Of a stretch of DNA of 64,000 nt, positions 20,398 through 28,749 are shown piece after piece. The notes under the pieces are model-generated. The model did not search any database. It had not been told where the DNA came from and was given only the letters and a program-made list of their open reading frames with translations. The DNA is from Pseudomonas sp. 2FG (GTDB taxonomy: Bacteria; Pseudomonadota; Gammaproteobacteria; Pseudomonadales; Pseudomonadaceae). The DNA is taken from contig NZ_SCMP01000005.1 of NCBI RefSeq assembly GCF_005502935.1, positions 62,001-126,000 on the forward strand, in the 5' to 3' direction. The translations under genes and the position numbers were made by a program. How positions within the stretch are numbered: the first letter of the stretch is position 1; each line of letters begins with the position of its first letter.

Positions 20398-21603
20398 GTG
20401 CTGAACGCCCCATCTACCCAGAACATTCCACGCACGGTATGGGCGCTGGGGTTTGTCAGCCTGTTTATGGACTTGTCTTCAGAGCTGGTCCACAGCCTGT
20501 TGCCGGTATTCCTGGTCGGGACACTAGGCGCCAGCATGCTGACTGTTGGGCTGATCGAGGGCGTGGTCGAGGCTACTGCGCTGATCGTCAAGGTCTTCTC
20601 CGGGACGATCAGCGACTACCTCGGGCGACGCAAGGGTTTGCTCTTGCTCGGCTACGGCTTGGCCGCGCTAACCAAGCCATTGTTCCCCCTCGCCACCTCG
20701 GCAGAGATGGTCTTCACCGCGCGATTTCTGGACCGGATCGGCAAAGGCATCCGCGCTGCCCCGCGCGATGCGCTAGTCGCCGATGTGGCCCCGGCAGCGA
20801 TCCGTGGGGCCTGTTTCGGCTTACGTCAGTCCATGGATACGGTGGGCGCCTTGCTCGGCCCGGCGCTGGCCATCGTGCTGATGTTGTTGTTTAACGACGA
20901 CATTCCGCTGGTGCTGTGGTTCGCGGTCATGCCGGCATTACTGGCTGTCGGTCTGCTCTGCATCGGTGTCAGCGAAGCGAAGCCGGCAACGCCTCATCGG
21001 CACTTTCGCTCGCCGATCCGCCTGAACTCGCTGAGTCTCTTTCCCAGCGCCTACTGGTGGGTCGTGGCGGTCGGTGCGATCTTCACCCTGGCGCGCTTCA
21101 GCGAAGCCTTTCTGCTGTTGCGTGCTCAGCAGTTGGGGCTTGCCGTCACTTGGGTGCCGATGGTCATGGTCGTGATGGCCGTCGTCTACACGCTGTCGGC
21201 CTACCCGGTGGGAAAGTGGTCGGATCGCATCAGCCGATCAACCTTACTGAGTGCCGGCTTGCTGTTTCTGCTGCTTGCCGATCTGGTGTTGGCTTACGCC
21301 GAATCGGTTGCCATGGTTCTGCTCGGTGTCACCCTGTGGGGGCTGCATATGGGGTTTAGCCAGGGGATATTGGCGGCTCTGGTTGCCGACACGAGCCCCG
21401 CTGAGCTCAAGGGTACGGCTTTTGGAATATTCAATCTGCTGAGTGGCATAGCCCTGTTGTTGGCCAGCGCTACTGCCGGCTGGCTTTGGCAGAATTACGG
21501 AGCCTCGGCGACTTTCCATGCTGGCGCGGCGTTTGCCTTGGCGGCGTTGGTGCTCTTGCTACTCAGGCGGGGGTCAAGCGAGCAGGCGCAGAAAAATGGC
21601 TAG
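20398..21603 (+). CDS. Major facilitator superfamily transporter
   Basis: A 401-residue inner-membrane transporter with about 12 hydrophobic segments. The MFS signature between helices 2 and 3 is SGTISDYLGRRKGLLLLGYG, and a related loop (YPVGKWSDRISRS) occurs in the second half, consistent with the duplicated MFS fold. The start is GTG 20398 after GGAGCCGGGTAA. The substrate is not predictable; features such as LDRIGKGIRAAPRDALVAD are shared with uncharacterised drug- or metal-efflux-type MFS proteins. It appears monocistronic. Confidence 0.88.
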   Translation: MLNAPSTQNIPRTVWALGFVSLFMDLSSELVHSLLPVFLVGTLGASMLTVGLIEGVVEATALIVKVFSGTISDYLGRRKGLLLLGYGLAALTKPLFPLATSAEMVFTARFLDRIGKGIRAAPRDALVADVAPAAIRGACFGLRQSMDTVGALLGPALAIVLMLLFNDDIPLVLWFAVMPALLAVGLLCIGVSEAKPATPHRHFRSPIRLNSLSLFPSAYWWVVAVGAIFTLARFSEAFLLLRAQQLGLAVTWVPMVMVVMAVVYTLSAYPVGKWSDRISRSTLLSAGLLFLLLADLVLAYAESVAMVLLGVTLWGLHMGFSQGILAALVADTSPAELKGTAFGIFNLLSGIALLLASATAGWLWQNYGASATFHAGAAFALAALVLLLLRRGSSEQAQKNG

Positions 21604-21733
21604 AGAAACGCGGGCGCAAGCTGCCCCGGTGTTCCAGCATTTGGCACAATGCGCGCTGTCACCTTTTGTTTAATGGCAAATGCTCAATGGCGAACTTCGC
21701 CCGGCTTAAATCGCGTCGAAGGCAAGGATACTC

Positions 21734-21946
21734 ATGAACCCCGAAGACCTCCTGCTCCTGGTCACCCGCGCCATGCCCTACGGCAAATACAAGGGGCGCC
21801 TGATTGCCGATTTGCCTGGGCATTATCTCAACTGGTTTGCCCGCGAAGGCTTTCCCAATGGCGAGATCGGTCGGCTGTTGGCGCTGATGCAGGAGATCGA
21901 CCATAACGGCTTGTCCGCGCTGCTGACGCCATTACGCAAGGGTTAA
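21734..21946 (+). CDS. DUF3820 family protein
   Basis: A 70-residue cytoplasmic protein with the conserved core MPYGKYKGRLIADLPGHYLNWFA, diagnostic of the DUF3820 family (annotated in Pfam as putative quorum-sensing-regulated virulence factor). Its molecular function is unknown. CAAGGATACTC precedes the ATG as ribosome binding site. It faces the convergent pseudouridine synthase gene 33 bases away. Confidence 0.85.
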   Translation: MNPEDLLLLVTRAMPYGKYKGRLIADLPGHYLNWFAREGFPNGEIGRLLALMQEIDHNGLSALLTPLRKG

Positions 21947-21979
21947 AGCCCAGGCCGCCGTCCGCTGCAGAATCTGCGC

Positions 21980-22870
21980 TTACCAATCCAGGCTGAGCTG
22001 GCTCTCGAAGTGGCGTTCGACACCGCTCAGCGGGTCGGTGAACCTCAGGCTCTGGGCCAGCAGCTTCAACGGTTGCGCGTAATCATCGACAGCCTCTTTG
22101 ATCAGCTGTGGATAGAAGGGGTCGTTGCAGATGCCTGCGCCGAGTGCGGCCATGTGCAGGCGCAACTGGTGCTTTTTCCCGGTGATCGGGTACAGGGCGT
22201 AGCGCCAAAGCTCGCCGTTGCGCTCGCAGACTTCGATCCGGGTTTCGCTGTTCGGCATGCCCGCCGCCTCCTGCATCAGAAAGAACGGCTCGCTGGCCAC
22301 CAGGCGAGTGTTGCGCTGTTGCGGGAAGTCGATTGCGGGCAGTGCCGGGGCGATGGCTTCATAGCGCTTGCCGATCTGCCGCTGGCGGAACAAGCCCTGG
22401 TAGTGCGAGCGTGTTCGTGGGTTGGCCGAGAACAGCACCAGCCCTGCCGTCAGCCGGTCGATGCGGTGCAGCGGCACCAGGTCGAGGTTGTCGAATCGCC
22501 GGCTGAGCCGTGCCAGCAGGGTCTCTTCGACATATTGGCCGGCCGGTGTGACCGGCAGGAAGTGCGGTTTGTCCGCGACTATCAGGTGTTCGTCGGCATA
22601 CAGCACGGTTTCGCTGAAGGGGATCGGCACCTCATCCGCAACCTCGCGAAAGTAGTGGATGCGCAACCCTTGCCGGTAGCGCTGCTCTGGGCCGATGGCC
22701 AGGCCCTGCATGTCCAGCACGCGGCCCCGCGCCATCCGCTCCAGCCAGGTCTCGCGGCCGATCGCCGGGAAGTGCGCGCACAGGCAATCCAGCACCGTCG
22801 ACCAGGTGCCCGCCGGCAAGTGCAGGGTGCTCGGGCGAGCGCTGGCGCGGGAAGGGGGCTGAACGGGCAT
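21980..22870 (-). CDS. RluA-family pseudouridine synthase
   Basis: A 296-residue pseudouridine synthase. The catalytic motif is HRIDRLTAGLVLF with nucleophile Asp138. ADKPHFLPVTPAG and the later PITGKKHQLRLHMAALG are the other family blocks. An N-terminal S4-like segment (TVLDCLCAHFPAIGRETWLERMARGRVL) is present. It belongs to the RluA group that modifies rRNA or tRNA, but the target uridine cannot be assigned from sequence. Confidence 0.9.
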   Translation of the reverse strand: MPVQPPSRASARPSTLHLPAGTWSTVLDCLCAHFPAIGRETWLERMARGRVLDMQGLAIGPEQRYRQGLRIHYFREVADEVPIPFSETVLYADEHLIVADKPHFLPVTPAGQYVEETLLARLSRRFDNLDLVPLHRIDRLTAGLVLFSANPRTRSHYQGLFRQRQIGKRYEAIAPALPAIDFPQQRNTRLVASEPFFLMQEAAGMPNSETRIEVCERNGELWRYALYPITGKKHQLRLHMAALGAGICNDPFYPQLIKEAVDDYAQPLKLLAQSLRFTDPLSGVERHFESQLSLDW

Positions 22871-23039
22871 GGCAAGACTCGGGCAGTGGCGGATGGCGGG
22901 CGGTTGATTTTACCCGCAACACGCATCGAGGCGCAGTGGCTAAAGCTCAGTCAAGGGTGAGCAAGCTCCACAGCGTTAAACCGCCATACAGTGAATGGCG
23001 CGCAGGATGGCACGACGACTATGGGGCGGTCTGGTTCTC

Positions 23040-23100
23040 GTTCAGCTGCGGTTCAGAGAGGGTTCAGCAAGCGTTCAGTAGGGGCTAGGCAACCTAGCTT
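23040..23100 (+). promoter_or_regulatory. PhoP-type promoter of oprH with four GTTCAG repeats
   Basis: GTTCAG occurs at 23040, 23051, 23062 and 23073, exactly 11 bp apart, so all four face the same side of the helix. This is the direct-repeat architecture (hexamer-N5-hexamer) of PhoP boxes, doubled. The last repeat sits where a -35 would be; TAGCTT at 23095-23100 is a possible -10 with a 16-bp spacer. Start codon of oprH is at 23142. The autoregulated PhoP downstream is the obvious binder. Confidence 0.8.
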
Positions 23101-23141
23101 AGGTGTTCAGCAACTACCCAACAGCTACTGAGGAACCAGCC

Positions 23142-23747
23142 ATGAACCGCACAATGAACCGTCTCGCGCTTGCCACCACCCTGACTCTGGCCACCGTCAC
23201 CGCCCAGGCTGCCGACAACTTCGTCGGTCTCACCTGGGGCCAGGCCAGCGACAACATCCAGAAGTCCAGTGCCCTTAACAGCAACCTGAACAACCCGAAG
23301 CTGGACAAGGTCATCCACGGCAGTGACACCTGGGGCGTGCGCGCCGGTCAGCAGATCGAGCAGGGCCGCTATTACCTCACCTATGAGAATGTCTCCGACA
23401 CCGACCGTGGCACCAAGCTGCGCCAGCAGAACCTGCTCGGCAGCTACGATGCCTTCCTGTCGCTGGGTGACAACAACACCCAACTGTTCGGCGGCGCCAC
23501 CCTGGGCCTGGTCAAGCTGGACCAGGAAAGTGGAGGCTTCAAGCGCGACAGCGATATTGGCTACGCTGCCGGGTTGCAGGCCGGTATCCTTCAGGAGCTG
23601 AACAAGAGTGCCTCCCTCGAGGCGGGCTACCGCTACCTGCGCACCAATGCCAGCACCGAGATGGCCGAGCATGGCGGCAGCAAGTTGGGCTCCCTGGATC
23701 TGCACAGCAGCTCGCAGCTCTACCTGGGTGCCAACTACAAGTTCTGA
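23142..23747 (+). CDS. oprH: Outer membrane protein OprH
   Basis: A 201-residue small beta-barrel. A signal peptide is cleaved at AQA-ADNF around residue 23. The mature sequence matches what I know of P. aeruginosa OprH closely (ADNFVGLTWG, IQKS, RAGQQ, QGRYYLTYEN, KLRQQNLLGSYDAFL and the terminal SSSQLYLGANYKF). OprH binds lipopolysaccharide at divalent-cation sites and is made at low Mg2+. It is the first gene of the oprH-phoP-phoQ operon. The ATG at 23142 follows GAGGAACC; codons further upstream are inside the promoter. Confidence 0.96.
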   Translation: MNRTMNRLALATTLTLATVTAQAADNFVGLTWGQASDNIQKSSALNSNLNNPKLDKVIHGSDTWGVRAGQQIEQGRYYLTYENVSDTDRGTKLRQQNLLGSYDAFLSLGDNNTQLFGGATLGLVKLDQESGGFKRDSDIGYAAGLQAGILQELNKSASLEAGYRYLRTNASTEMAEHGGSKLGSLDLHSSSQLYLGANYKF

Positions 23748-23808
23748 GCATGCGCTACCACCGAGGCCGGGCCCAGTGCCCGGCTGACTCACTGGAGAGA
23801 ACCGCCCG

Positions 23809-24486
23809 ATGAAATTGCTGGTGGTGGAAGACGAGGCGCTGTTGCGTCATCACCTGTTTAGCCGTCTCGGTGAGAGTGGCCATGTGGTGGACGCGGTGCC
23901 GGACGCCGAGGAGGCGCTGTATCGGGCCCAGGAGTATCACCACGATCTGGCCGTGATCGACCTCGGCCTGCCGGGCATGAGTGGCCTGGAGCTGATTCGC
24001 CAGTTGCGCAGCCAGGACAAGAGCTTTCCGATCCTGATCCTCACCGCGCGCGGCAACTGGCAGGACAAGGTCGAAGGCCTGGCTGCCGGGGCCGACGATT
24101 ACGTGGTTAAGCCCTTTCAGTTCGAGGAGCTGGAGGCGCGCCTGAATGCACTGCTGCGGCGCTCCTCGGGCTTCACCCAGTCGACTATCGAGGCCGGGCC
24201 GTTGCTGCTCGACCTCAACCGTAAACAGGCGCTGGTCAATGCGCAGGCGTTGCCGCTGACCGCCTACGAATACCGCATCCTCGAGTACCTGATGCGCCAT
24301 CATCAGCAGGTGGTGGCCAAGGAGCGGCTGATGGAGCAGCTCTACCCGAACGATGAGGAGCGTGACCCGAACGTCATCGAAGTGCTGGTCGGCCGTCTGC
24401 GCCGTAAGTTGGAGGCCGAGTGCGGCTTCAAGCCGATCGAGACGGTGCGCGGGCTGGGTTACCTGTTTACCGAGCGCTGCCGGTGA
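23809..24486 (+). CDS. phoP: Response regulator PhoP
   Basis: A 225-residue OmpR-family regulator. The receiver has VVEDEALLRHH, phospho-acceptor Asp51 (AVIDLGLPGMSG) and VVKPFQ. The winged helix has PLTAYEYRILEYLM and NVIEVLVGRLRRKLEAECGFKPIETVRGLGY. With PhoQ it controls the response to low Mg2+ and cationic peptides in Pseudomonas. Its TGA overlaps the phoQ GTG start (GTGA), indicating translational coupling. Confidence 0.96.
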   Translation: MKLLVVEDEALLRHHLFSRLGESGHVVDAVPDAEEALYRAQEYHHDLAVIDLGLPGMSGLELIRQLRSQDKSFPILILTARGNWQDKVEGLAAGADDYVVKPFQFEELEARLNALLRRSSGFTQSTIEAGPLLLDLNRKQALVNAQALPLTAYEYRILEYLMRHHQQVVAKERLMEQLYPNDEERDPNVIEVLVGRLRRKLEAECGFKPIETVRGLGYLFTERCR

Positions 24487-25829
24487 GGGGTTCCCTACGG
24501 CTGCGCTTGATGCTCGGCGCCGGAGCCCTGGCGGTGCTGTTTATGCTGGCGCTGCTGCCGGCGTTGCAGGGCGCGTTTAGCTTCACCCTCGAGGGCTTCG
24601 TCGAGAAGCGCCTGGCTTCGGACGCGGGCACCCTGATCGGTGCCGCACGCTTCGAGCAGGGTCGGCTACAGATGCCCGAGCGTCTGCCGGACGAGGAATT
24701 CAACCTGCCGGACGCCAAGCTGCTGGGCTATATCTACGACCGTGCAGGCCGCTTGGTCTGGAGCTCGCGCTCGGCGCTCGATGAGTCCATCGACTATCGC
24801 CCGCGTTTTGACGGTGATGTTGCCGAGTTCCTCCGCACCCATGATGCCGAAGGCGATGAGTATTTCGTCTATGACGTCGAACTGCGCTTGCAGGGGCGTG
24901 AAGAGGCGGGCTTCAGCTTCGTCACCATGCAACCCAGTAGCGAGTTTCAGAGCATGCTCGGAGGCTTTCGCCGGCAGCTCTATCTGTGGTTGGGCGGCGC
25001 TCTGTTGCTGCTCTTGGGTCTGCTCTGGGGCGGCTTGACCTGGGGCTTTCGCTCGTTGCGCGGGCTGAGTGCGGAGCTGGATCAGGTCGAGAGTGGGGCG
25101 CGCGATAGTTTGAGTGGGCAACACCCGCGCGAGCTATTGCGCCTGACCGATTCGCTCAACCGCCTGCTCGCCGGCGAGCGGCGTCAGCGCGAGCGTTACC
25201 GCGACTCCCTCGGCGATCTGGCGCATAGCCTGAAGACGCCGCTGGCGGTGCTGCAAGGTATTGGCGAGGTGATGGCCACGCGTGCGCAGAACCGTGATCA
25301 GGTGCAGGTGCTGCAAAGCCAGATCGAGTGCATGAGCCAGCAGATCGACTACCAACTGCAACGCGCCACCCTGCGCCGCAGTGGGCTGGTGCGCCACTCG
25401 GTGCGCTTGGCGCCGGTGCTTGAGCCGCTGTGTGACGCGTTGGGCAAGGTCTACCGCGACAAGCGCGTGCAGTTGGAGCGGCAGATCGATCCGCAGCTGG
25501 CGGTGCCGGTGGAGCAGGGCGCGTTGTTCGAACTGCTCGGCAATCTGCTGGAAAATGCCTACCGCCTGTGCCTGACCCGGGTGCGCATCCGCGCATTTCG
25601 GGCCGAGGGTTATTGCGAACTCTGGGTGGAAGACGATGGCCCCGGCGTGCCGGCCGACCAGCACGCGCGCATCCTCCAGCGGGGTGAGCGGCTGGATACG
25701 CAGAATCCGGGGCAGGGCATTGGCTTGGCGGTGGTCAAGGACATCATCGAGAGCTATGACGGCGAGTTGAGCCTGGACGATTCGGGGCTCGGTGGCGCGG
25801 CCTTTCGCATTCGCTTTCAGCTGAGCTGA
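24483..25829 (+). CDS. phoQ: Sensor histidine kinase PhoQ
   Basis: A 448-residue kinase. Transmembrane helices are at about 10-30 and 167-188 and enclose a periplasmic sensor with acidic patches (LPDEEFNLPD, HDAEGDEYF) of the kind that bind divalent cations. The H-box is SLGDLAHSLKTPLAVLQ with His248. The N-box LLGNLLENAYRL and the G-boxes VEDDGPGVP and GQGIGLAVVKDI are present. The GTG at 24483 overlaps the phoP stop; a longer in-frame start inside phoP is unlikely. The 3' end runs into a GAGCT repeat that supplies the last codons and the stop. Confidence 0.95.
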   Translation: MRGSLRLRLMLGAGALAVLFMLALLPALQGAFSFTLEGFVEKRLASDAGTLIGAARFEQGRLQMPERLPDEEFNLPDAKLLGYIYDRAGRLVWSSRSALDESIDYRPRFDGDVAEFLRTHDAEGDEYFVYDVELRLQGREEAGFSFVTMQPSSEFQSMLGGFRRQLYLWLGGALLLLLGLLWGGLTWGFRSLRGLSAELDQVESGARDSLSGQHPRELLRLTDSLNRLLAGERRQRERYRDSLGDLAHSLKTPLAVLQGIGEVMATRAQNRDQVQVLQSQIECMSQQIDYQLQRATLRRSGLVRHSVRLAPVLEPLCDALGKVYRDKRVQLERQIDPQLAVPVEQGALFELLGNLLENAYRLCLTRVRIRAFRAEGYCELWVEDDGPGVPADQHARILQRGERLDTQNPGQGIGLAVVKDIIESYDGELSLDDSGLGGAAFRIRFQLS

Positions 25830-25841
25830 GCTGAGCTGAGC
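25818..25841. repeat. Pentanucleotide GCTGA repeat at the phoQ stop codon
   Basis: About 4.5 direct copies of GCTGA span the last codons of phoQ and the bases after it. The first copy supplies Leu-Ser and the TGA stop. Slippage by one unit would alter only the very end of PhoQ, so a functional effect is doubtful. Confidence 0.8.
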
Positions 25842-25893
25842 GGCTTTATGTAGGCGCTTTTCCACAATGAGTTCGCCTCTGCGCAACAGTGCC

Positions 25894-26892
25894 TCAGTTC
25901 TCCTGCGCGCGGTAGGCGCCAGGTGTCAGCCCGGTCCACTTCTTGAACGCCCGGTGAAAGGCCGAGGGCTCGGAGAAGCCGAGCTGTTCGGCAATCTCCT
26001 GAATTGGCAGATTGTCGCGCCCCAGGTGGTAGATCGCCAGGTCGCGGCGCAGGTGATCCTTCAGTTCCTGAAAGCTCGAACCTTCCTCGCGCAGATGCCG
26101 ACGCAGGGTTTGCGGGCTCAGGTGCAGCTGTTTGGCGACTGCCTCCAGATCCGGCCAACTGCTGCAGTCACGCCCGAGCAGGCGGCGGATCTGGCTGATC
26201 AGGCTGTCGCCGCCGTCCGGGCGGGCGAGCAGATCGGCGGGCGAGTGTTCGAGAAAGTGTTTGAGGGTGCGCTCGTCCTGGAGCAGCGGCATGCTCAGGT
26301 AGCGAGCCTGAAACAGCAGGCTGGTGCTGTCAGCGGCGAAGCGCCGGGGGTTGGGGAAGAGCAGGTCGTACTCGGCACTGTGCTCGGGTTCGGGGTAGGC
26401 GAAGCTGGCCTCCTCCAGGCGGATACGCTGGCCGATCAGCCAGCTGGCGAGGCGGTGCCAGATCACCAACAGGCTCTCCACCAGGAAGTGATCCGGGTCC
26501 CACAGGGTCGAGTCGTCCACTGTCAGCCGTGCCCATTCGCCGTCGCGGCTCAGACTGATACGCGGTGCGCCCTGAAACAGGCTGTAGAACAGGGTGCCGC
26601 GGCTCAGGGCCTTGTCCAGCGTGCGGCAATGGATGAGCGCGTGGCACATCATGGCGAAGGTGCCGCGCTTGCTTGGCGCGCTGCCAAAGCCCATGTACTC
26701 GTCGTCCAGCGTCTCCCAAAGCAGCTGCAGCAAACGGGCGAACTGTTCTGGAGCGATGCGCGCGCGCGGCTCCTCCAGCAGGGCCGGCTGGATGTTCAGC
26801 TGCCGCAAGATAGACGAACAATCCCGACCATGGCGTTCGGCGCCCCGCAGGGCGGCACGGACGAAATGGCTGGCAATGGTGCGCTCGCGCAT
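25894..26892 (-). CDS. AraC-family transcriptional regulator
   Basis: A 332-residue regulator. The N-terminal part (about residues 20-200) resembles the arabinose-binding-like effector domain found in OruR/ArgR-type Pseudomonas regulators. The C-terminal 100 residues carry two helix-turn-helix motifs: LEAVAKQLHLSPQTLRRHLREEGSSF and IQEIAEQLGFSEPSAFHRAFKKWTGLTPGAYR. It converges on phoQ and is divergent from dctA. A role in dctA control is not supported, since dctA has its own sigma54 promoter; the target is unknown. Confidence 0.9.
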   Translation of the reverse strand: MRERTIASHFVRAALRGAERHGRDCSSILRQLNIQPALLEEPRARIAPEQFARLLQLLWETLDDEYMGFGSAPSKRGTFAMMCHALIHCRTLDKALSRGTLFYSLFQGAPRISLSRDGEWARLTVDDSTLWDPDHFLVESLLVIWHRLASWLIGQRIRLEEASFAYPEPEHSAEYDLLFPNPRRFAADSTSLLFQARYLSMPLLQDERTLKHFLEHSPADLLARPDGGDSLISQIRRLLGRDCSSWPDLEAVAKQLHLSPQTLRRHLREEGSSFQELKDHLRRDLAIYHLGRDNLPIQEIAEQLGFSEPSAFHRAFKKWTGLTPGAYRAQEN

Positions 26893-27251
26893 GGGACAGG
26901 CTCATGGAAAAAGGCTGGCCGATGGTAAGCATGCCGTGCGGTGGGGACAAGCGCCCATGCGGCTGAGGCGCGTGGAGGCCATCGGTGCGCGAAAGGCGGG
27001 GGGATATCCGCCAGGCAATGGGCGGGAATCCGCCAAGTTGATCTGCTTTCGAGAGCGATTATTTAAGTCAAGTGTATGTATTTAAAGGGTTTTATCTGAA
27101 TTTATAAGGCTGGCATGGCCTTTGCGATAGGCGCTGTAGACCTGTGTAGTCGGCAGGCAAACAACAAATCCCTCCAGTGCAGGAGGGTTAGCGCTTTGGC
27201 AGCGCGCGCATCGAGGAATGATGCGGCACCGCTGCCCACGAGGAACCTGCC
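26893..27251. promoter_or_regulatory. Regulatory region between the AraC gene and dctA
   Basis: Contains the sigma54 promoter for dctA at 27111-27125 and an AT-rich stretch just upstream (about 27055-27105) where an enhancer-binding protein such as DctD or IHF might bind. No gene is visible. The 5' untranslated region of dctA would be about 115 bases. Confidence 0.6.
27111..27125 (+). promoter_or_regulatory. Sigma54 (-24/-12) promoter of dctA
   Basis: TGGCATGGCCTTTGC matches the TGGCAC-N5-TTGC consensus, with GG at 27112-27113 and GC at 27124-27125 separated by exactly 10 bases. RpoN-dependent expression with the DctB/DctD two-component system is established for dctA in other proteobacteria, so the function fits. 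Confidence 0.85.
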
Positions 27252-28544
27252 ATGACCCGCAAACCGCTGTACAAGAGCCTCTATGTTCAGGTGCTGGTGG
27301 CCATCGCCATCGGTATCGTTCTCGGGCATTTCTATCCGGAGACCGGCGCGGCGATGAAGCCGCTCGGCGACGGCTTCGTCAAGCTGATCAAGATGGCCAT
27401 AGCCCCCATCATCTTCTGTACCGTGGTCAGCGGCATCGCCGGCATGCAGAGCATGAAGGCCGTGGGCAAGACCGGCGGCCTGGCGCTGTTGTACTTCGAG
27501 GTCGTGAGCACCATCGCCCTGGTGATCGGCCTGGTCGTGGTCAACCTGGTGCAGCCGGGTGCCGGCATGCACGTCGACGTCAGCACCCTGAACGCCAGCG
27601 GCATCGCCTCCTTTGTTGAAGTCGGCGCACAGCAGAGCACCATCGCCTTCCTGCTCAACGTGATTCCGAGCACCGTGGTCGGCGCCTTCGCCGCCGGCGA
27701 GATCCTCCAGGTGCTGTTCTTCTCCGTGATGTTCGGCTACGCCCTGCACCGCATGGGTGACTACGGCAGGCCGGTGTTGGAGTTTATCGAGCGCATCTCC
27801 CAGGTGATGTTCAACATCATCAACATAATCATGAAGGTCGCGCCCATCGGTGCCTTCGGCGCCATGGCCTTCACCATCGGCAAATACGGCGTCGGCTCGC
27901 TGGTGCAGCTCGGCCAGCTGATGGCCTGCTTCTACATCACCTGCGTGTTCTTCATCTTGGTGGTGCTCGGTGGCATCGCCCGCGCTCACGGCTTCAGCGT
28001 CCTGCGCTTTATCAAGTACATCCGCGAGGAACTGCTGATCGTGCTCGGTACCTCGTCGTCCGAGTCCGCCCTGCCGCGTATGCTGACCAAGCTGGAGAAG
28101 CTCGGCTGCGACAAATCGGTGGTCGGCCTGGTGATCCCCACCGGCTACTCCTTCAACCTCGACGGCACCTCGATCTACCTGACCATGGCCGCGGTCTTTA
28201 TCGCCCAGGCCACCGACACGCCGATGGGCCTGGTCGATCAGTTGACCCTGCTGGCGGTGCTGCTGATCGCCTCCAAGGGTGCCGCCGGCATCACCGGTAG
28301 CGGCTTTATCGTGCTGGCCGCGACCCTCTCCGCCGTCGGCACTCTGCCGGTGGCCGGTCTGGCGCTGATCCTCGGCATCGACCGCTTCATGTCCGAGGCC
28401 CGTGCGCTGACCAACCTGATCGGCAACGGTGTGGCCACCGTGGTGGTCGCCAAGTGGTGCAAGCAGCTGGACGAAGACACCCTGCAAAGCGAGCTGGCCA
28501 GCGGCGGTTCGCAGCCGGTAGTGGCGGCCCGCGACTTGGCTTAA
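27252..28544 (+). CDS. dctA: C4-dicarboxylate:cation symporter DctA
   Basis: A 430-residue DAACS-family transporter for succinate, fumarate and malate. Diagnostic blocks are [18 protein letters not shown], the serine-rich re-entrant loop [13 protein letters not shown], and [25 protein letters not shown] with the NLDGT cation site, then [31 protein letters not shown] precedes the ATG. Length and motifs are those of DctA rather than glutamate carriers. It is transcribed from the sigma54 promoter and ends at a clear terminator. Confidence 0.96.
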   Translation: MTRKPLYKSLYVQVLVAIAIGIVLGHFYPETGAAMKPLGDGFVKLIKMAIAPIIFCTVVSGIAGMQSMKAVGKTGGLALLYFEVVSTIALVIGLVVVNLVQPGAGMHVDVSTLNASGIASFVEVGAQQSTIAFLLNVIPSTVVGAFAAGEILQVLFFSVMFGYALHRMGDYGRPVLEFIERISQVMFNIINIIMKVAPIGAFGAMAFTIGKYGVGSLVQLGQLMACFYITCVFFILVVLGGIARAHGFSVLRFIKYIREELLIVLGTSSSESALPRMLTKLEKLGCDKSVVGLVIPTGYSFNLDGTSIYLTMAAVFIAQATDTPMGLVDQLTLLAVLLIASKGAAGITGSGFIVLAATLSAVGTLPVAGLALILGIDRFMSEARALTNLIGNGVATVVVAKWCKQLDEDTLQSELASGGSQPVVAARDLA

Positions 28545-28586
28545 AACTGACAGCTACGCCCGCTCCTACCCGGGAGCGGGCTTTGG

Positions 28587-28613
28587 GCCCGTCTCGTGAC
28601 GGGCCTTTTTTTT
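28587..28613 (+). terminator. Intrinsic terminator of dctA
   Basis: GCCCGTC-TCGT-GACGGGC followed by CTTTTTTTT, 43 bases after the dctA stop codon. A second GC-rich hairpin (CCCGCTCCTACCCGGGAGCGGG) lies just before it. Confidence 0.93.
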
Positions 28614-28749
28614 GTGCGCGAGATGTGCCCAGGCTACAAGAGCGCCGGCGGCTGAGCGAATGGGTCAATCGAGCCTGAGCGCTTGGGTCATTGAGCGGTT
28701 GTGGCGGTGGCGCCTACCCTGCGGGACGACTTCAGCAGAGAGTTCCGTC

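Noticed and set aside
25894..26892. The AraC regulator as the controller of dctA
   Set aside because: dctA has a clean sigma54 promoter, which needs an enhancer-binding protein of the NtrC type; an AraC protein does not fit that role.
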